DNA of 64,000 bases from Agapanthus africanus (GCA_030015575.1 JASDDO010000026.1:449663096-449727095); one strand, 5' to 3'. Counted from the first letter of the stretch, positions 33,201-45,119 are shown. The notes: generated from the sequence alone by a model not told the origin. Numbers and translations are program-made.

Positions 33201-33390
33201 ATTTTTGATGTTTTTAAAAGGGGTTCAATGCAACTTAATTGATTTCAAAGTCGTTTTCATGAAAGGTTTACTTCACTCTTTTGATTTTGGTTTAGATTTT
33301 TCTGGGCTTTGCCAGACTTCGGTTACGTTACGCCTTTAGACGTCTCGTAATCTAAGTGTCAGTCACGTTCCGTACTTTCGGGTCGTGACA
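30288..33390 (+). repeat. H 3' LTR (3103 bp)
   Basis: Runs TGTAACGCTTCG to GGTCGTGACA. The first 1.3 kb differs from the 5' LTR at about 54 positions by hand count. It is uninterrupted, and AATAC (33391-33395) is the TSD. Confidence 0.95.
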
Positions 33391-33395
33391 AATAC

Positions 33396-34381
33396 GCTGG
33401 CAATAGGTTTAACCACAAGCACGTTAGCGGCACTAGCTGTACGTAACGGCTACCCAGGTATTGAGCGAAAGGGAGGTCGACGAGCATACTCATCCTGAAC
33501 CCCTACTGAGCTTGTCAGTGATAATATCCGTACCGTCCGGTCTGTTCGTCTAAGAGCATCGCATATCGAGTCTAGGGGGTGGATAAAGTCAGACCCCTAA
33601 CAACGCGATATTTAGTGTCGGCATGTAACCCATCACCGCCTGAGAAACTACCGATCCTGGATCGGTAATTCTCATTCACCATGGCCATGGATTTCTGGTG
33701 ATGGCCACCCATACACAATGCGACATCAACCCCCAATACCGGGAGAGACGAATCCCCGACGATCCGATCACTGCATCTATGTGGCTCGGGACTGTACCCA
33801 ACTAAAACCTGTTTGCACGACTCCTTTGAGCCTTGGTAGGGTAGTAATCAAAGTACAGTGGGAACTCACACGAGACAAATGACGATCTCACGTCGACAGA
33901 CTAACCTGTACACATGTCACCTGGGAACTGCTATCTGACAATAGGTATAATACCAACTAGCAGGTTCCCGGCGAGTCCGTCCAGTGTACTCATAACCCAA
34001 TGAGCACCTGCATACTATCTTAGGTGAACAAACTAACACCAATTGCTTGTGAGACCTGGCCACCGCCCCTCATCGGGGTCTCGATCAGTATACACTAGTC
34101 TACACTGGAGTATCGATGCCCGGTCTCGATACTCCTACGACTAGGGACATTTAAGGATGTCCTTATAGACCCCAGCTCCCACATATATGATTGCCATCAT
34201 AACGCTGGCAGTCAAGCAAGAATCCTATGGGCTCTATCAACATGTACATGATGATAAAGACAGACCAGATAGCATACTATCATCTTGAGTAAGACAGTTT
34301 TATCGGTATAGGTCCTGCCTCAATCATTATAATCACAAGTCCGCGACTATGATAATTGCCTTAAGGGCACTATAGCCAACA
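33396..34381 (-). repeat. Q2 3' LTR, inner segment
   Basis: Resumes the LTR after H at the same point as 41145 in the other LTR, and ends TATAGCCAACA. About 44 differences from 41145-42128. The shared inverted repeat is at 33923-33969. Confidence 0.92.
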
Positions 34382-34396
34382 ATCTCCCACTTGCAC
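34382..34396 (-). other. Q2 polypurine tract
   Basis: The minus strand reads GTGCAAGTGGGAGAT next to the LTR, identical to P3 and R2. Confidence 0.9.
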
Positions 34397-36900
34397 TTAA
34401 GGCCAATTATTGCGATGTCGCATACTCACAGCCCGTGTGATACCGAACACCCAACTTCTCTACTAATCAGTTTTGCAAAGCCCATTTACGAAAAACGATT
34501 ACATTCGATAAATAGCCTCAGTGAGTGGATCCGCTCCAAAGTTTCTTTCTGTATCTCTCTTAATCTCAACTTCGCGGAGAAAACTATCTCCCGAAATGAG
34601 CAATACCTGTCTTAGAATTTGTCTGGATATCTTATGGGACCAAGTTCTCAAATGAACTCCAAATCCAGAAAACTACTTAGATTGTATCGTCCACTGAATT
34701 TAATCAGTATCCTGTGCCATGCCTTTCCTCAGTATTCGCTTGGACCACCCGTCCAACATACTGTCCCTCAAAAGAGGGAAAACTATAACTCTGACAGTCA
34801 CTCTGTCATCCAGGTCACCTTGGAAGCCTAAAATGATAACCGTCTCCCGAAGGAGGCTGCCGTAATCATTTCCCATGAACATTCACTTATGTTCAATAAC
34901 TGCTTCCCAATGTTTCTCCAGGATTGGATTAATATATCTGCTTATTGCATATAGTGCAAAAGCAATATCTGGTGTGGTACTTGACATTTCATGATTAACT
35001 CAATTGTCTAAGCAGGTGATATGCTAATCATGCAGATCCCTCTCCCCTTTAGTCTGTAAGACACCTTTAGAGAGGGTGACTCCATCACCTGCAGGTACAC
35101 CACCATGCCAGGAGTCGTCCATTTAATGTCAAAGTACCCGGATTAGGATACTTCCCAAATCTAGATCTAAAACCATAGATCTAGCAACCAGAAAACCTGA
35201 TATTATATCCATATCCTATGTGGAGAAACAACTTTGTGACAACCAAAGTATAACAGATCGTAGTATAGGAATATGCCTTCCTATCAAGTCGATGTCATCA
35301 CAATACTTGGACATCACTCTCTACTACCTTCTTACCAGATCCATCTCCTATTCTGATGAGGTCAAAACCTATGACTGTCACATCAAAATTAGATGATCTA
35401 TTTCCGCTATGCCAGCTTTAGTCTATAAATAGACATAAGCTACTTGCCCACTATGCTTCTGTTTCTCCCACTGACTACAACAACCCTCTGGCAGAGTCAT
35501 ATACACGTGCACTTCTAAAGCTAGTTTAGAACAACGCTATACTCATCCTCCTACCGGGTCTTATAGTTTAGAACAACAGCAATGGCAAGTCTGGATAAAC
35601 AAGAACCTCCCTGTCACCATCTCTGAGAAGACCAAAGTACCTCTCGGGTTCTTGAGGTTACCCACCAAATCTACGGAGTGGCTAATGGAACGTTGAAAAC
35701 AATTGAATCCTCAGGTTCTATTAAATCTTCAGTAATCTTCCAGTTCTACCATACTCCCACTATTATTTTCTGAAAAATCCATTTTACTAAAAATTTGGCA
35801 AGTCAAGAACAATATAAATATTGATCTTCCTGATGGTAGAAAGTTAACCCTCGTCAAAGCCCGGGATAACCCACAAATAGCCATTACTAAAACGTGCCTT
35901 GAATTTATCCGGATTCTGGTTTTAAGCATCAGCCGGACAACTCCCTATATCTTAACATCGTTAAGATATAAATTGATTCTATATAAATCTAATATAGAAA
36001 CAAAAGCACTAATTTAATTGGAACCAGATTCAAAATCATGCAGCTGTCTTTAGTGCATATCAACCAGATGGAAAAAAGGACAATCAACATTACTCATCTA
36101 AGAGTGCATCCATATATGAGTAACCTGAAAAAGAAGCAAGTTCTCAAAACCATTACTAATAACTGAAGCAAGTATCTACATCTTCGACTTCCTTGAAGAA
36201 TCCTGATACTTACAACAAATGGTTCTCTAATTTATTCTTGTACCTATAACTTCTGAATATCTGGACCTTGCATTTCAACGAAATACATCTCCAGAACTGG
36301 AGAAGTCATAAGTAAACAGAATATAGTACGAGTACCAACCCCTTTGTCCTAATGGACACTGGACAACATACAATACTTTGTATAAGTCCCCTGAGTTCAA
36401 TAACTCAAACCCTGTGCGTCGTAGGTTGAAAAACTGTACTATGGTTAAGAAGAATTACACCGCTGTTGAATGCACCTTACCTAATCACCAGCTGATATAG
36501 GTAAATGTCACAGACATAATATCAAAAAGTTATATATCACATTATAAAATAAATGTACAGACATATCTGTTTGAAATTGGTGCATAATAACGGATATTCA
36601 AAACCAAATATTTCCCATCCGGAAAAATCCAGATGATTTCCTCAAATATCACCAATTACAACGAATTCCGATATAAAGAGGATCTAATCACCAAATTCCC
36701 AATATCTTACTCCCACTCACCATCTGTAATAATATACAGATGTGAGAAACTGATCTGGTAAATACATGCCCTGGAGTTAGATTCCAATTGGGAAGATATT
36801 TTTCAATTAACATTGCACAGTGAAACTGAAACATGAAAATATTTCAAAACGGGTTAACTGGTATTCCAAGTAACGCCTTTTCCATTATCTTGAATCATGA
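34397..36900 (-). pseudogene. Q2 pol remnant, heavily decayed
   Basis: Aligns by eye with R2 pol in order: the stretch near 34510-34650 with 48690-48810 (GTGAGTGGATCCGCT against GTGAATGGATCTGCT; TGTCTGGAT in both), 34905-35110 with 49165-49380 (CCAATGTTTCTCC in both), 36340-36430 with 51030-51080, and 36570-36620 with 51450-51500. No open frame above 70 codons corresponds to the protein. RNase H, RT, integrase and protease would all be non-functional. Confidence 0.75.
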
Positions 36901-36924
36901 CAGTAACCATATACTTACCTGCCC

Positions 36925-37735
36925 TCACTACAATCCTTTTATTATGCCTTTACTTATTACCTTCTGTACACCTCCTTTACGCTAATTGGTTTTCTTCATT
37001 CCCTACCCTTAGGCACCAGCCTAAGTTTTGGAAGAAGACTATCCAATAAGCGTAATAGGTGTACTCTCCTAATCCTAGGAGCCCTCGCAACCTGAGAGAA
37101 GGTAAAGAGAAAAGACATCTGAATAATCCTATTATGTTTCTCCTGAACCAGAATCCATCCTCGAAAAAGTTCCTTCGAGTTCGTATGTAACTATACGATG
37201 GATTTATCCAATGGAAGTGGATATCCGTAGTGATACGGAGTGTTCTGGAGAAAAGCAAAATGGATGTAGGAGTGGCAGGGGTATACACGGTCTTTGTCGT
37301 GAATGATGGTGATCGCAATTTCCTTTACCATTATTCTAATCCCTTTATATGTCTTTACTTATTACCTTCTGTACACCACAGTTGATTTTGTTGGTTTTCT
37401 TCCTTCCCTACCGTTCGGCACCTGCCTATGGTTTGGAAGAAGACTGTCCAATAAGCTCAATAGGTGTACCCACTCCTAATCCTAGGAGCCCTCACAACCT
37501 GAGAGAAGGTAAAGGGAAAAGACAACCGAATAATCCTATTCAATCTCTCCAAAACCAGAATCCATCCTCGAAAAAATTCCTTCGAGTTCGTATATAACCA
37601 TACGATGGATTTATCCAATGGAAGTGGACGTTCGTAGTGATACGAGGTGTTCTGGAGAAATGCAAAGGTGATATAGAAGTGGCAATAATATATGCCACAC
37701 CGTGACATTCCAAAAGCCAAAATGTTATAAAAAGG
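36925..37735 (-). repeat. Q2 tandem repeat in the gag position (unit about 405 bp)
   Basis: Two long copies, starting near 36932 and 37338, share blocks such as CTTATTACCTTCTGTACACC, GGTTTTCTTC, TGGAAGAAGACT and CATCCTCGAAAAA. They occupy the place of gag. Homologous two-copy arrays are in Q1 and Q3, so the duplication predates the divergence of these copies. The weak similarity to R2 gag around CGTATGGTTATATACGAA suggests the unit is a duplicated gag fragment. Confidence 0.7.
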
Positions 37736-38082
37736 TTCGGTAAACTTGGTTCATGAGTTTTAGTTTAGGGTCGGGTCATAGTCGCAGCCAGAGAGAGAGA
37801 GAGAACAAACACTCAACGTGCACTCTAACCTAGATCAGAATGGTTAATCTAATCAGGATGGCTCCCACTATTTCCTCGAATTCTCCTCCAAACCCAAAAG
37901 GAGAATTAGTCGGAATCACCCGAGGAGTAATCTTACTCATCAGTGGGAATCGGGATCCAACGATCATCGCATGATAACTTGATGGAAGCCACTCAAGTTA
38001 CCATACTCCAGAAGGTATGCACAATCCTGGCAAGTTTCCTGTATGTTTGGAACTCCCGATATGTGTTTTTACCCCAAGCGAT

Positions 38083-38290
38083 TTATGACCTTGACTTTGG
38101 CCAAGAAATCATAACCCGCAAGTCAAGTTCTACCCGTCATTGTCCTGATTGATTTAGACCCACCCGCATACACCCTTGACATTGGTCAACAAAGTGGTAC
38201 AACTGTCCTAAACCAATGCATATCCATGCAACGGACAAGCAACACACAGCTACCGCACACGATGCCTTGACTTTGGCCAACAAACACCGC
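38083..38290 (-). ncRNA. Q2 leader: three-hairpin motif array
   Basis: CCTTGACTTTGGCCAA-type cores lie at 38089, 38175 (variant with ATTGGTCAA) and 38264. The first has outer arms TTATG (38083-38087) and CATAA (38110-38114). Pairing of the third copy is not evident, consistent with decay. Confidence 0.55.
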
Positions 38291-38426
38291 ACGAATACTA
38301 TGCGCTACTTATCCGAAATGACGGAGGGCTACGGCTGGTTTTTGGCGAAAAACCTTTAACGTAATGAACTTGATATCGTTGAAGGAATCCAAGTGGTTTT
38401 ATAAATATATAGTGGCGAAAACTTTT

Positions 38427-38640
38427 GCTAAAGAGGTCACTCCCGGTGAAGGGATCTCGGCTCTTTCCCCGTCGAATGGGGTGCAGGATATCCCAAACTG
38501 AATACCACGATGCAAAGCAAAAATAATCGACTATAGTAAAGTTATTACGTTGACGCAAACTTTTACCCAAGAGGTCACTCCCGATGAAGAGATCTCGGCC
38601 CTTTCCTCGTCGAATGAGGTGCTGGATTTTCATAACCGAA
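38427..38640 (-). repeat. Q2 leader direct repeats (period about 138 bp)
   Basis: Blocks with GGTCACTCCCG(G/A)TGAAG and CTTTCC(C/T)CGTCGAATG begin near 38427 and 38565; same unit as Q1, Q3 and P3. Confidence 0.72.
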
Positions 38641-39559
38641 TACCACTGTGCAAAGAAAAAGAGAACGTCTGTAATGTCAGTTTTAAAAAACTTGGATCCA
38701 ACAACATCATATATAGGTTTGTTTTATCCTTGCATTGATAAGAATCTATGCAGTCCCATCAATTAATCACACCAGAAAAGAACGAAATTAAAATGTACGT
38801 ATATGCCATCCGCATTCGCCACTGGGTCCCGTCATTACCCGTTAGGTTACTTAACTAACGACAGAGCGGGGACTGGGCTAGCGCGGGTGCAAAACATATA
38901 CAACATCTACTAGTATATATAAATATATATATAACATTCGTCCTAGGCATGATATAAAGCACCATCACAGAAACATCACAGAAGCAACACAGAATGGTGG
39001 ATAATCTGGAGCCCCGAGTTCCACTTGAGCCGCAAGTGAGACCCGACATTCCCTGTCGTGTGGATAGCATGTGCAATGAAACCTAGACCCCTACGAGCGC
39101 GGCAAGTTACCCGCCAAAACCAGAAGTGAGGCAACCCCCTTCAGCAACGTGAATGGACCACCCAGCACTTCACGGAATCCGGTAACTTGAGTACCCCTCC
39201 TGGGTCACCTATACCCCCTACGGGTGCGGCGAACAGCCCGCCAATTCTAGAGTAAGGTCCCCTCCGTCCCAACGCCACGAGATGCGGACCAGTTGCCCTG
39301 TAGAACCCGGCTATTCGTGCACTCCACCGCGGGGTAATCCTAGTACAGAAAAGAAAATAATATACAAGGGTGACATCGACCTCAGCCCGGTCGTGCCCCA
39401 AAAGAATAATATGCAAACTGGCAGTGACGGTAGTCCACATGTCGGACGCTCGCCCCGCAATATCAAATGTACAAATGAAATAAAATTGTACTATCATTGC
39501 ACCACTGCTATCCACCACGACGATCCAACCAACATCACAGCACAACACAGAACATCAAT

Positions 39560-39635
39560 GTGAATGTCACGTTCGCAAACCCGTCTAAAAGAACATATAG
39601 CAGTTAGACAGGTTTACCGATCAAATGACATTCAC
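39560..39635 (-). ncRNA. Q2 leader second stem-loop
   Basis: Three nested perfect pairings: GTGAATGTCA (39560-39569) with TGACATTCAC (39626-39635), AAACC (39577-39581) with GGTTT (39611-39615), and GTCTAA (39583-39588) with TTAGAC (39604-39609). It begins 433 nt from the primer site, the same distance as in Q3. Confidence 0.72.
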
Positions 39636-39821
39636 GGTCGCAGAATATAATGTATGTACTGTCAAACGCACGCTTAAAATATCGGTCGACAAAGTTCCAA
39701 ATTGTCCCCAATAGCAAAACAACACTTCACTGAAACCTTGGTCAAAACAGAATATCAAAAAAATCATATTTCCAAGTAAATGAGCTACAGAAAAAATTTG
39801 GTCGCACGTTGCCACTAAACC

Positions 39822-39868
39822 GCCGCGGAACCGCCGCCAATAGGGACTAAGTGCGGCGGATCCACGGC
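39822..39868 (-). ncRNA. Q2 leader GC-rich palindrome
   Basis: Arms GCCGCGGAACCGCCGC (39822-39837) and GCGGCGGATCCACGGC (39853-39868) pair with two mismatches. It lies 200 nt from the primer site. Confidence 0.65.
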
Positions 39869-40067
39869 TCTTTTGGGGAATCATGAGCCCAAATTTTTCC
39901 AGTACCCTTAAAATTTCCTGCACGGATATTTACGATACCTCAAATAATTTTTTTGACCACTTTTGAAAATCAACAGAAACATGAAAAATGAAATCATGAT
40001 TTCTGTAAAATCCGTCGATCGATCTTTTAAGCACGTCTAATCAAGCTAGTAAGGGGTTTAAAGGATG

Positions 40068-40079
40068 GCTCTGATACCA
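40068..40079 (-). other. Q2 primer-binding site (tRNA-Met type)
   Basis: The minus strand reads TGGTATCAGAGC, abutting the LTR with no spacer base. Confidence 0.9.
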
Positions 40080-42128
40080 TGTAGGGTCCCGGCAGCGCCC
40101 GGCCATCGAAACGCGGTCAAAATGCGGAACAAAAATTTCTGAAACCGGCGCTACCGCTACCCGATTCCCGGATCGACCCTAAAACCGATACTAGCAAGCT
40201 AACTAAGAATTAGAATCGTTATAACGAGTTGATCCGTGTCCTTCGGTCTTCATTCCAAGCTCCTAGCGATTCCTTGATGTGGTTTGGTTGACGGTCTTCC
40301 TTCGTCTCCGATGATCCACCCGAGGGAAACGACGCAAGCTCCAGCTCAACGAACGAGGCTACCGACGCTCCAAAGTTGCTAACGATGGAGAGTCGAGGTG
40401 TAGTAGTGTGTCACTATGTTTTTCTCCCTACCCTTGAGCTCAATGAGAAACTCAAGAAGAAGATGAAAGAGGTGAAAGCTTTGGCATGAACAAAGGAAAA
40501 AAGCTAAGTGTTTTTCTTTTTGTGCATTTGAGTGAGTGAGCTAGTGTAATGAATAATAAAATATCAAATGAAATCAAAACCCAACCTTATCATGGTCGGC
40601 CCCCCTTCTCACATTCACCAAAAGAAAAATATCATTTCCCTTGCTTAATTTCATTAAACAAATAAGTGCCCATCCTTTGCTACATGCACAAAACCATGCT
40701 GAACACTATGCACATGCCACCTCACACCCTCCACCTCATTATTAAACAAAATGAATTTCCATAAATGGAAAATCAAATAATGATGTGGCAAAGCTTCTAG
40801 AAGCTATTCCGTTTAAAATAGGGAATACTTCCCGGTACATGTATCGAAATACATATACGCGTATTCATACAAAAATACGAATAGCCAAGAGAGAAAATAA
40901 ATAGCGAACAATAATACTAGAATACATATATATAAATACATATGTAAATTATTAAATCAAAACTTGATTTAATAAACTGGCTTAATCCTAAGCCGCTAGT
41001 ATTAACAACCGTCCGATTAAAATCTGCGCAGTAAGTTCACATATTTAATCGGACACCGGTATGTATCAACATACGTCATATACACCATATCGCCTGAACC
41101 GTGAAAACCCTCTGTGTGGGACTTTAAAAACTCGTCAATACACTGGCAGTGGGTTTAACCACAAGCACATCTGCGGCACTAGCTGTACGTAACGGCTACC
41201 CAGGTATTGAGTGAAAGGGAGGCCGACGAGCAAACTCATCCTGAACCCCTACTGAGCCTGTCAGTGACAATATCCGTACAGTCCGGTCTGTTCGTCTAAG
41301 AGCATCGCATATCGAGTCTAGGGGGGTGGATAAAGTCATACATCTAACAACGCGATATTTAGTGTCGGCATGTAACCCATCACCACCTGAGAAACTAATG
41401 ATCCTGGATCGGTAATTCTCGTTCACCATAGCCATGGATTTCTGGTAATGGCCACCCGTACACAATACGACATCAACCCCCAATACCGGGAGAGACGAAT
41501 CCCCGACGATCCGATCACTGCCTCTATGTGGCTCGGGACTATACCCAAGTAAAACCTGTTTGCACGATTCCTTTGAGCCGTGGTAGGGTAGTAATCAAAC
41601 TACAGTGGGAACTCATACGAGACAAATGATGATCTCAGGTCGACAGACTAACCTGTACACATGTCACCTGGAAACTGCTATCTGACAATAGGTATAATAC
41701 CAACTAGCAGGTTCCCGGCGAGTCCGTCCAGTGTACTCATAACCCAATGAGCACCTGCATACTATCTTAGGTGAACAAACTAACACCAATGTCTTGTGAG
41801 ACCTGGCCACCGCCCCTCGTCGGGGTCTCGATCAGTATACACTAGTCTACACTGGAGTATCGATGCCCGGTCACGATACTCCTACGACTAGGGACATTTA
41901 AGGATGTGCTTATAGACCCCAGCTCCCACATATATGATTGCCATCATAATGCTGGCAGTCAAGCAAGAATCATATGGGCTCTATCAACATGTACATGATG
42001 ATAAAGACAGACCAGATAGCATACTATCATCTGGAGTAAGACTGTTTTATCGGTATAGGTCCTGCCTCAATCATCATAATCACAAGTCCGCGACTATGAT
42101 AATTTCCTTAAGGGCACTATAGCCAACA
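40080..42128 (-). repeat. Q2 5' LTR (2049 bp)
   Basis: Continuous copy of the split 3' LTR; plus-strand ends TGTAGGGTCCC and TATAGCCAACA. AACAG (42129-42133) is the right TSD copy, after which R1 LTR sequence resumes. Confidence 0.93.
40949..41074 (-). repeat. Q2 5' LTR palindrome cluster
   Basis: Perfect inverted repeats TTATTAAATCAA/TTGATTTAATAA around AAC (40949-40975), GGCTTA/TAAGCC (40979-40994), GTCCGATTAAA/TTTAATCGGAC with a 22-nt loop (41011-41054) and GTATGT/ACATAC (41059-41074). It lies about 1050-1180 nt from the LTR 5' end, the same place as the array in family P, and shares the AAATCAA/TTGATTT pair with it. Confidence 0.65.
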
Positions 42129-42133
42129 AACAG

Positions 42134-43547
42134 GTAGTAGTTGGATGCAATCCCGAAGCAATTGGAGGCAGTGGCGGTTAGATAGGATTCGTCTCCCCCG
42201 GTATTGGGGGTTGATATCGCGCTGTGTTTTGAGAGCCATTACACAAAGTCCCTTAGCCAGGGCAAGCGAGATTTACTGGTAGGTACTCCAGTAGTTTCGC
42301 ATGGTGTTTTGGACTACACTCCGACACGACTTATACCGCTATTAGGGGTCTGACGTTTACCGCCCCCCTAGGCCTGATATGCGATACACTTAGAACCCAC
42401 CGGACTATACGGATATTGTCATATACAGGTCAGTAGGAGTTCGGATGGGTTTCCTCGTCGACCTTCTTATCAACATCTACTTGGGGACCGTTACGTACAG
42501 CTAGTACCACTTGCGTCCTGTGGTTAAACCCACTGCCAGCGTAGTGTCAAGTCTTTAGAGTCCCAAACAGAGGGTTTTCCACCTTTGGGCGAAACGAGGT
42601 AGAGGTCGTATGGTTTTACGATAGGGTTCGTTCATATACGCGTACTTGTGCGTGTTTAGTGTTCGGGCGGTTGATGCTAGTGGGATTTAGTTTAAGCCGG
42701 ATCCTTGTATTAGATTTTGGATTGGTTTAGTCTCATTGTATTCGTGTTTCTCGGAACACGGATGTGGGTATGTATATACGGTTGATAGAGGCAGAGAAGG
42801 AGACACCTCATTAGGGTTTTTGACCATTGACATAATTAAAACCGTTATAAGGTGGAGCAAATTGTTTACTAATTTTTATTAGAAATAATTGTGTCATGGC
42901 TAATTGGTTTGACCATTTGACTAGGTTGACTATTGTTGACTTAGATATTTTTGTTGAGCACTAGATATTTTGCTTAGCATTAATTGTGACATGATAATGG
43001 TCAAATCAAGCTAGCCATCACAATTATCTTAATAAAACTATGTTTTCTCTTTTCTCAAATGAGAGCTCTCTTCATAATTTCTCACACACACACTCTCATA
43101 GCTCTCTCTCCTTCTTCCTCTCTCAAGCCCTAGTGTCTCATGAGTTGAGAATCATGGGTTGTTGAGAGTTAGCCACCAAAATCCTTCTCTACTCACTCTA
43201 GGATACTTAGTCTAGCATACAAAGTACCCTAGTTACTTCATTATAGAGGTTGGAGCTCAAGGTAGAAACCTTCGGGTGGATCTTCTTTGATGTAGAGAAG
43301 CTGGTGAGAAGCACCATCCACCACCACTCCAAAAAGCTCACGACAACGAGAAGCACAACAAGGAGAAGAAGGACTTGTAGCTTGAGGTATAATCATCTAA
43401 CATAGTAGTTAACGCTCCTAGTTAGTCTGTTAGTTAGTGTTTAGCAAAGATCCTCATGGGTAGTCTATGTTACCTTGTAAAGAAAAATTTGATTTTTACC
43501 TATTACGCATCCCCGTTAACTACCGGGGTGAGTAACACAGACATACA
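42134..43547 (+). repeat. R1 5' LTR, second segment
   Basis: Continues after Q2 in register with the R2 LTR and ends in ACCGGGGTGAGTAACACAG and CATACA, like the R2 terminus. A short CA run is at 43081-43093. No gene is visible. Confidence 0.88.
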
Positions 43548-43548
43548 G

Positions 43549-43560
43549 TGGTATCAAAGC
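43549..43560 (+). other. R1 primer-binding site
   Basis: TGGTATCAAAGC, one base after the LTR; one change (G to A) from the canonical tRNA-Met complement. Confidence 0.88.
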
Positions 43561-43756
43561 CTAACTAAACCATAACTAACATGTTAGCAAAGCCTTTAGA
43601 ACATCGATCACGGAAACATCCCGAAAACACGACCTTTTTATGCCCTTTCTGTCGATTTTCAGATCAGGTCTAAAAATATTTTCAGAGACTTGAAAAATAC
43701 GTGCAGGCTTTTTATAGAACACTGAAGAAATTTGGGCTCGTTACTTGGTCAGACTA

Positions 43757-43801
43757 CCGCGGAACCGCGGCCGAACCATGCGTTCCGCCGCGGATCCGCG
43801 G
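43757..43801 (+). ncRNA. R1 leader GC-rich palindrome
   Basis: Arms CCGCGGAACCGCGGC (43757-43771) and GCCGCGGATCCGCGG (43787-43801) pair with one mismatch; GAAC/GTTC extends inward. It lies 197 nt from the primer site. Confidence 0.7.
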
Positions 43802-44004
43802 CTGAGTCGACTCCGAGTTGGTTCAAAATTTTCTGGTGGTCTCTGTGGTTGTTTTGTGTTTTCTGGGATATTTTGTTTCTGCTCAGGAATTTTTGAGTAC
43901 AGTGTTGTATTTGGGGTAGATTTAAATTACGATATTGATCGAAATTCTATGAACTTTGGCTAATCGGATTATATCTGTGATGTGTTATATGTACTGAATG
44001 TCTG

Positions 44005-44026
44005 CTAATCGCTATACGTCAATTAG
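44005..44026 (+). ncRNA. R1 leader second stem-loop
   Basis: CTAAT (44005-44009) pairs with ATTAG (44022-44026); homologous to the longer perfect stem in R2. About 445 nt from the primer site. Confidence 0.5.
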
Positions 44027-44909
44027 TGGGGTTGCACATATCTGTGATCTGTGATATTGGTTTTTGTATATGAACTTGTTGGATCGTCGTGGATGAATAG
44101 CCGGGGATGTGAGATGAGCGTCTTTTTCTTACATTTGATGTAAATTATAAACTGATGTAATATTATTTTTTGGTCGCACATCCGGGTTGAGGATGTAGCC
44201 ACCATTGTATATTATTTCTTTTACTGTTTTCTGCTCCTAGGATAGACCCAAGTTGGGGTGCACAAACTACCGGGTACTTTGAAGTGCCGAGTGTCCTACT
44301 CACTTTGTTGAAGGAGGTTCACTTCGGGTATTTGGTGGGTAGTTTTCCACACACGTAGGGGTCTAGGGTGGGGTTTTGGCTATTCATCATGACTATGTAA
44401 TCCGTCTTTCGTTACAAGCTCGAACGAAGCGTGGATTCCTAGTATATCCAATATGTTCATCTGTGATCTGGAATGACTATCATTGCGTCTGACGAATGTA
44501 TATATCTATATATGATATCTAGTAGACGTTGCTTATGTTTTATATCCGCGCTAGTCCAGCCCCCGCTCTGTCTTTAGTTAAGTAACCTAACGGGTGATGA
44601 CGGGGCCCCGTGGCGAATGCGGATGGCATAAGCGTACGTTATATTTTCGTTATTTTCTGCAATGGTAGGATTAATTGATGGGACGAATTATATTAATGCT
44701 AAGCAAACAAACCAAAGTTGAATCGTTGGAACAATTTCAAAACCACTCGGTTTTTTCAAAACAGCAAAACTTTTAAATGCGGAGCTTAAACCACTCCTTT
44801 TAAAAGCTATCAGGTTCCTTCGATTATATCAAGTTCACTTCGTTCACGGTTTCGCCAAAACCATTCGTAGCCCTCCGTCATTTTAGTTAAACGTTCAGTA
44901 GTATTCAAT

Positions 44910-45119
44910 CTATGTATTTTAACCTTCGCCAAGGTATAGTGATTGGTAGCTGCTGAATATTTATCTGTATCATAGATAGATGTGTTGGTTTGGGACAGTC
45001 GCACTGCCATTTTGGCCTTCATCAAGGGTATGTACGGGTGAGTTCAAATTAACCTGGATAATGACGTCTATAACTTGACATGTGACTTATGATATGTTGG
45101 CCTTCGTCAAGGTCATAAG
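44910..45119 (+). ncRNA. R1 leader: three-hairpin motif array
   Basis: In sense orientation the cores read CCTTCGCCAAGG, CCTTCATCAAGG and CCTTCGTCAAGG. The last is enclosed by CTTATGA (45086-45092) and TCATAAG (45113-45119); the first by CTAT (44910-44913) and ATAG (44936-44939). Confidence 0.6.

Larger units (their letters stand above)
9656..33390 (+). mobile_element. H: Ty3/gypsy chromovirus (Tekay/Del-like), plus strand, with P3 and P4 inside
   Basis: LTRs of about 3.1 kb bound a single gag-pol frame with order gag, protease, RT, RNase H, integrase, chromodomain, the Ty3/gypsy order. The TSD AATAC is exact (9651-9655 and 33391-33395). P3 interrupts the 5' LTR and P4 interrupts gag. LTR divergence by hand count over about 1.3 kb is near 4 percent. 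Long LTRs and the C-terminal sequence around LRKY and VKVLWR point to the Tekay/Del clade; lineage placement is from memory of the family and needs a tree. Confidence 0.92.
8591..42128 (-). mobile_element. Q2: Ty1/copia element (minus) carrying nested H
   Basis: The ends are TG...CA and the LTRs are 2051 bp (8591-9655 plus 33396-34381) and 2049 bp (40080-42128). PPT is at 34382-34396 and the primer site at 40068-40079. Flanks are AGCAG (8586-8590) and AACAG (42129-42133), a 5-bp TSD with one change. My hand count gives about 81 substitutions between the LTRs, near 4 percent. It sits inside the R1 5' LTR. Coding capacity is gone: pol is decayed and gag is replaced by tandem repeats. Confidence 0.92.

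Noticed and set aside
39141-39548. 135-codon minus-strand open frame in the Q2 leader, with a relative at 61499-61762 in Q3
   Set aside because: Similar frames appear because the leaders are homologous, but they are broken in Q1, start differently in each and overlap conserved inverted repeats. Structure, not coding, explains the conservation better.
43081-43135. CA and CT simple repeats as possible microsatellite or splice signal
   Set aside because: Short low-complexity run within the R1 LTR, with no conserved acceptor or coding frame next to it.
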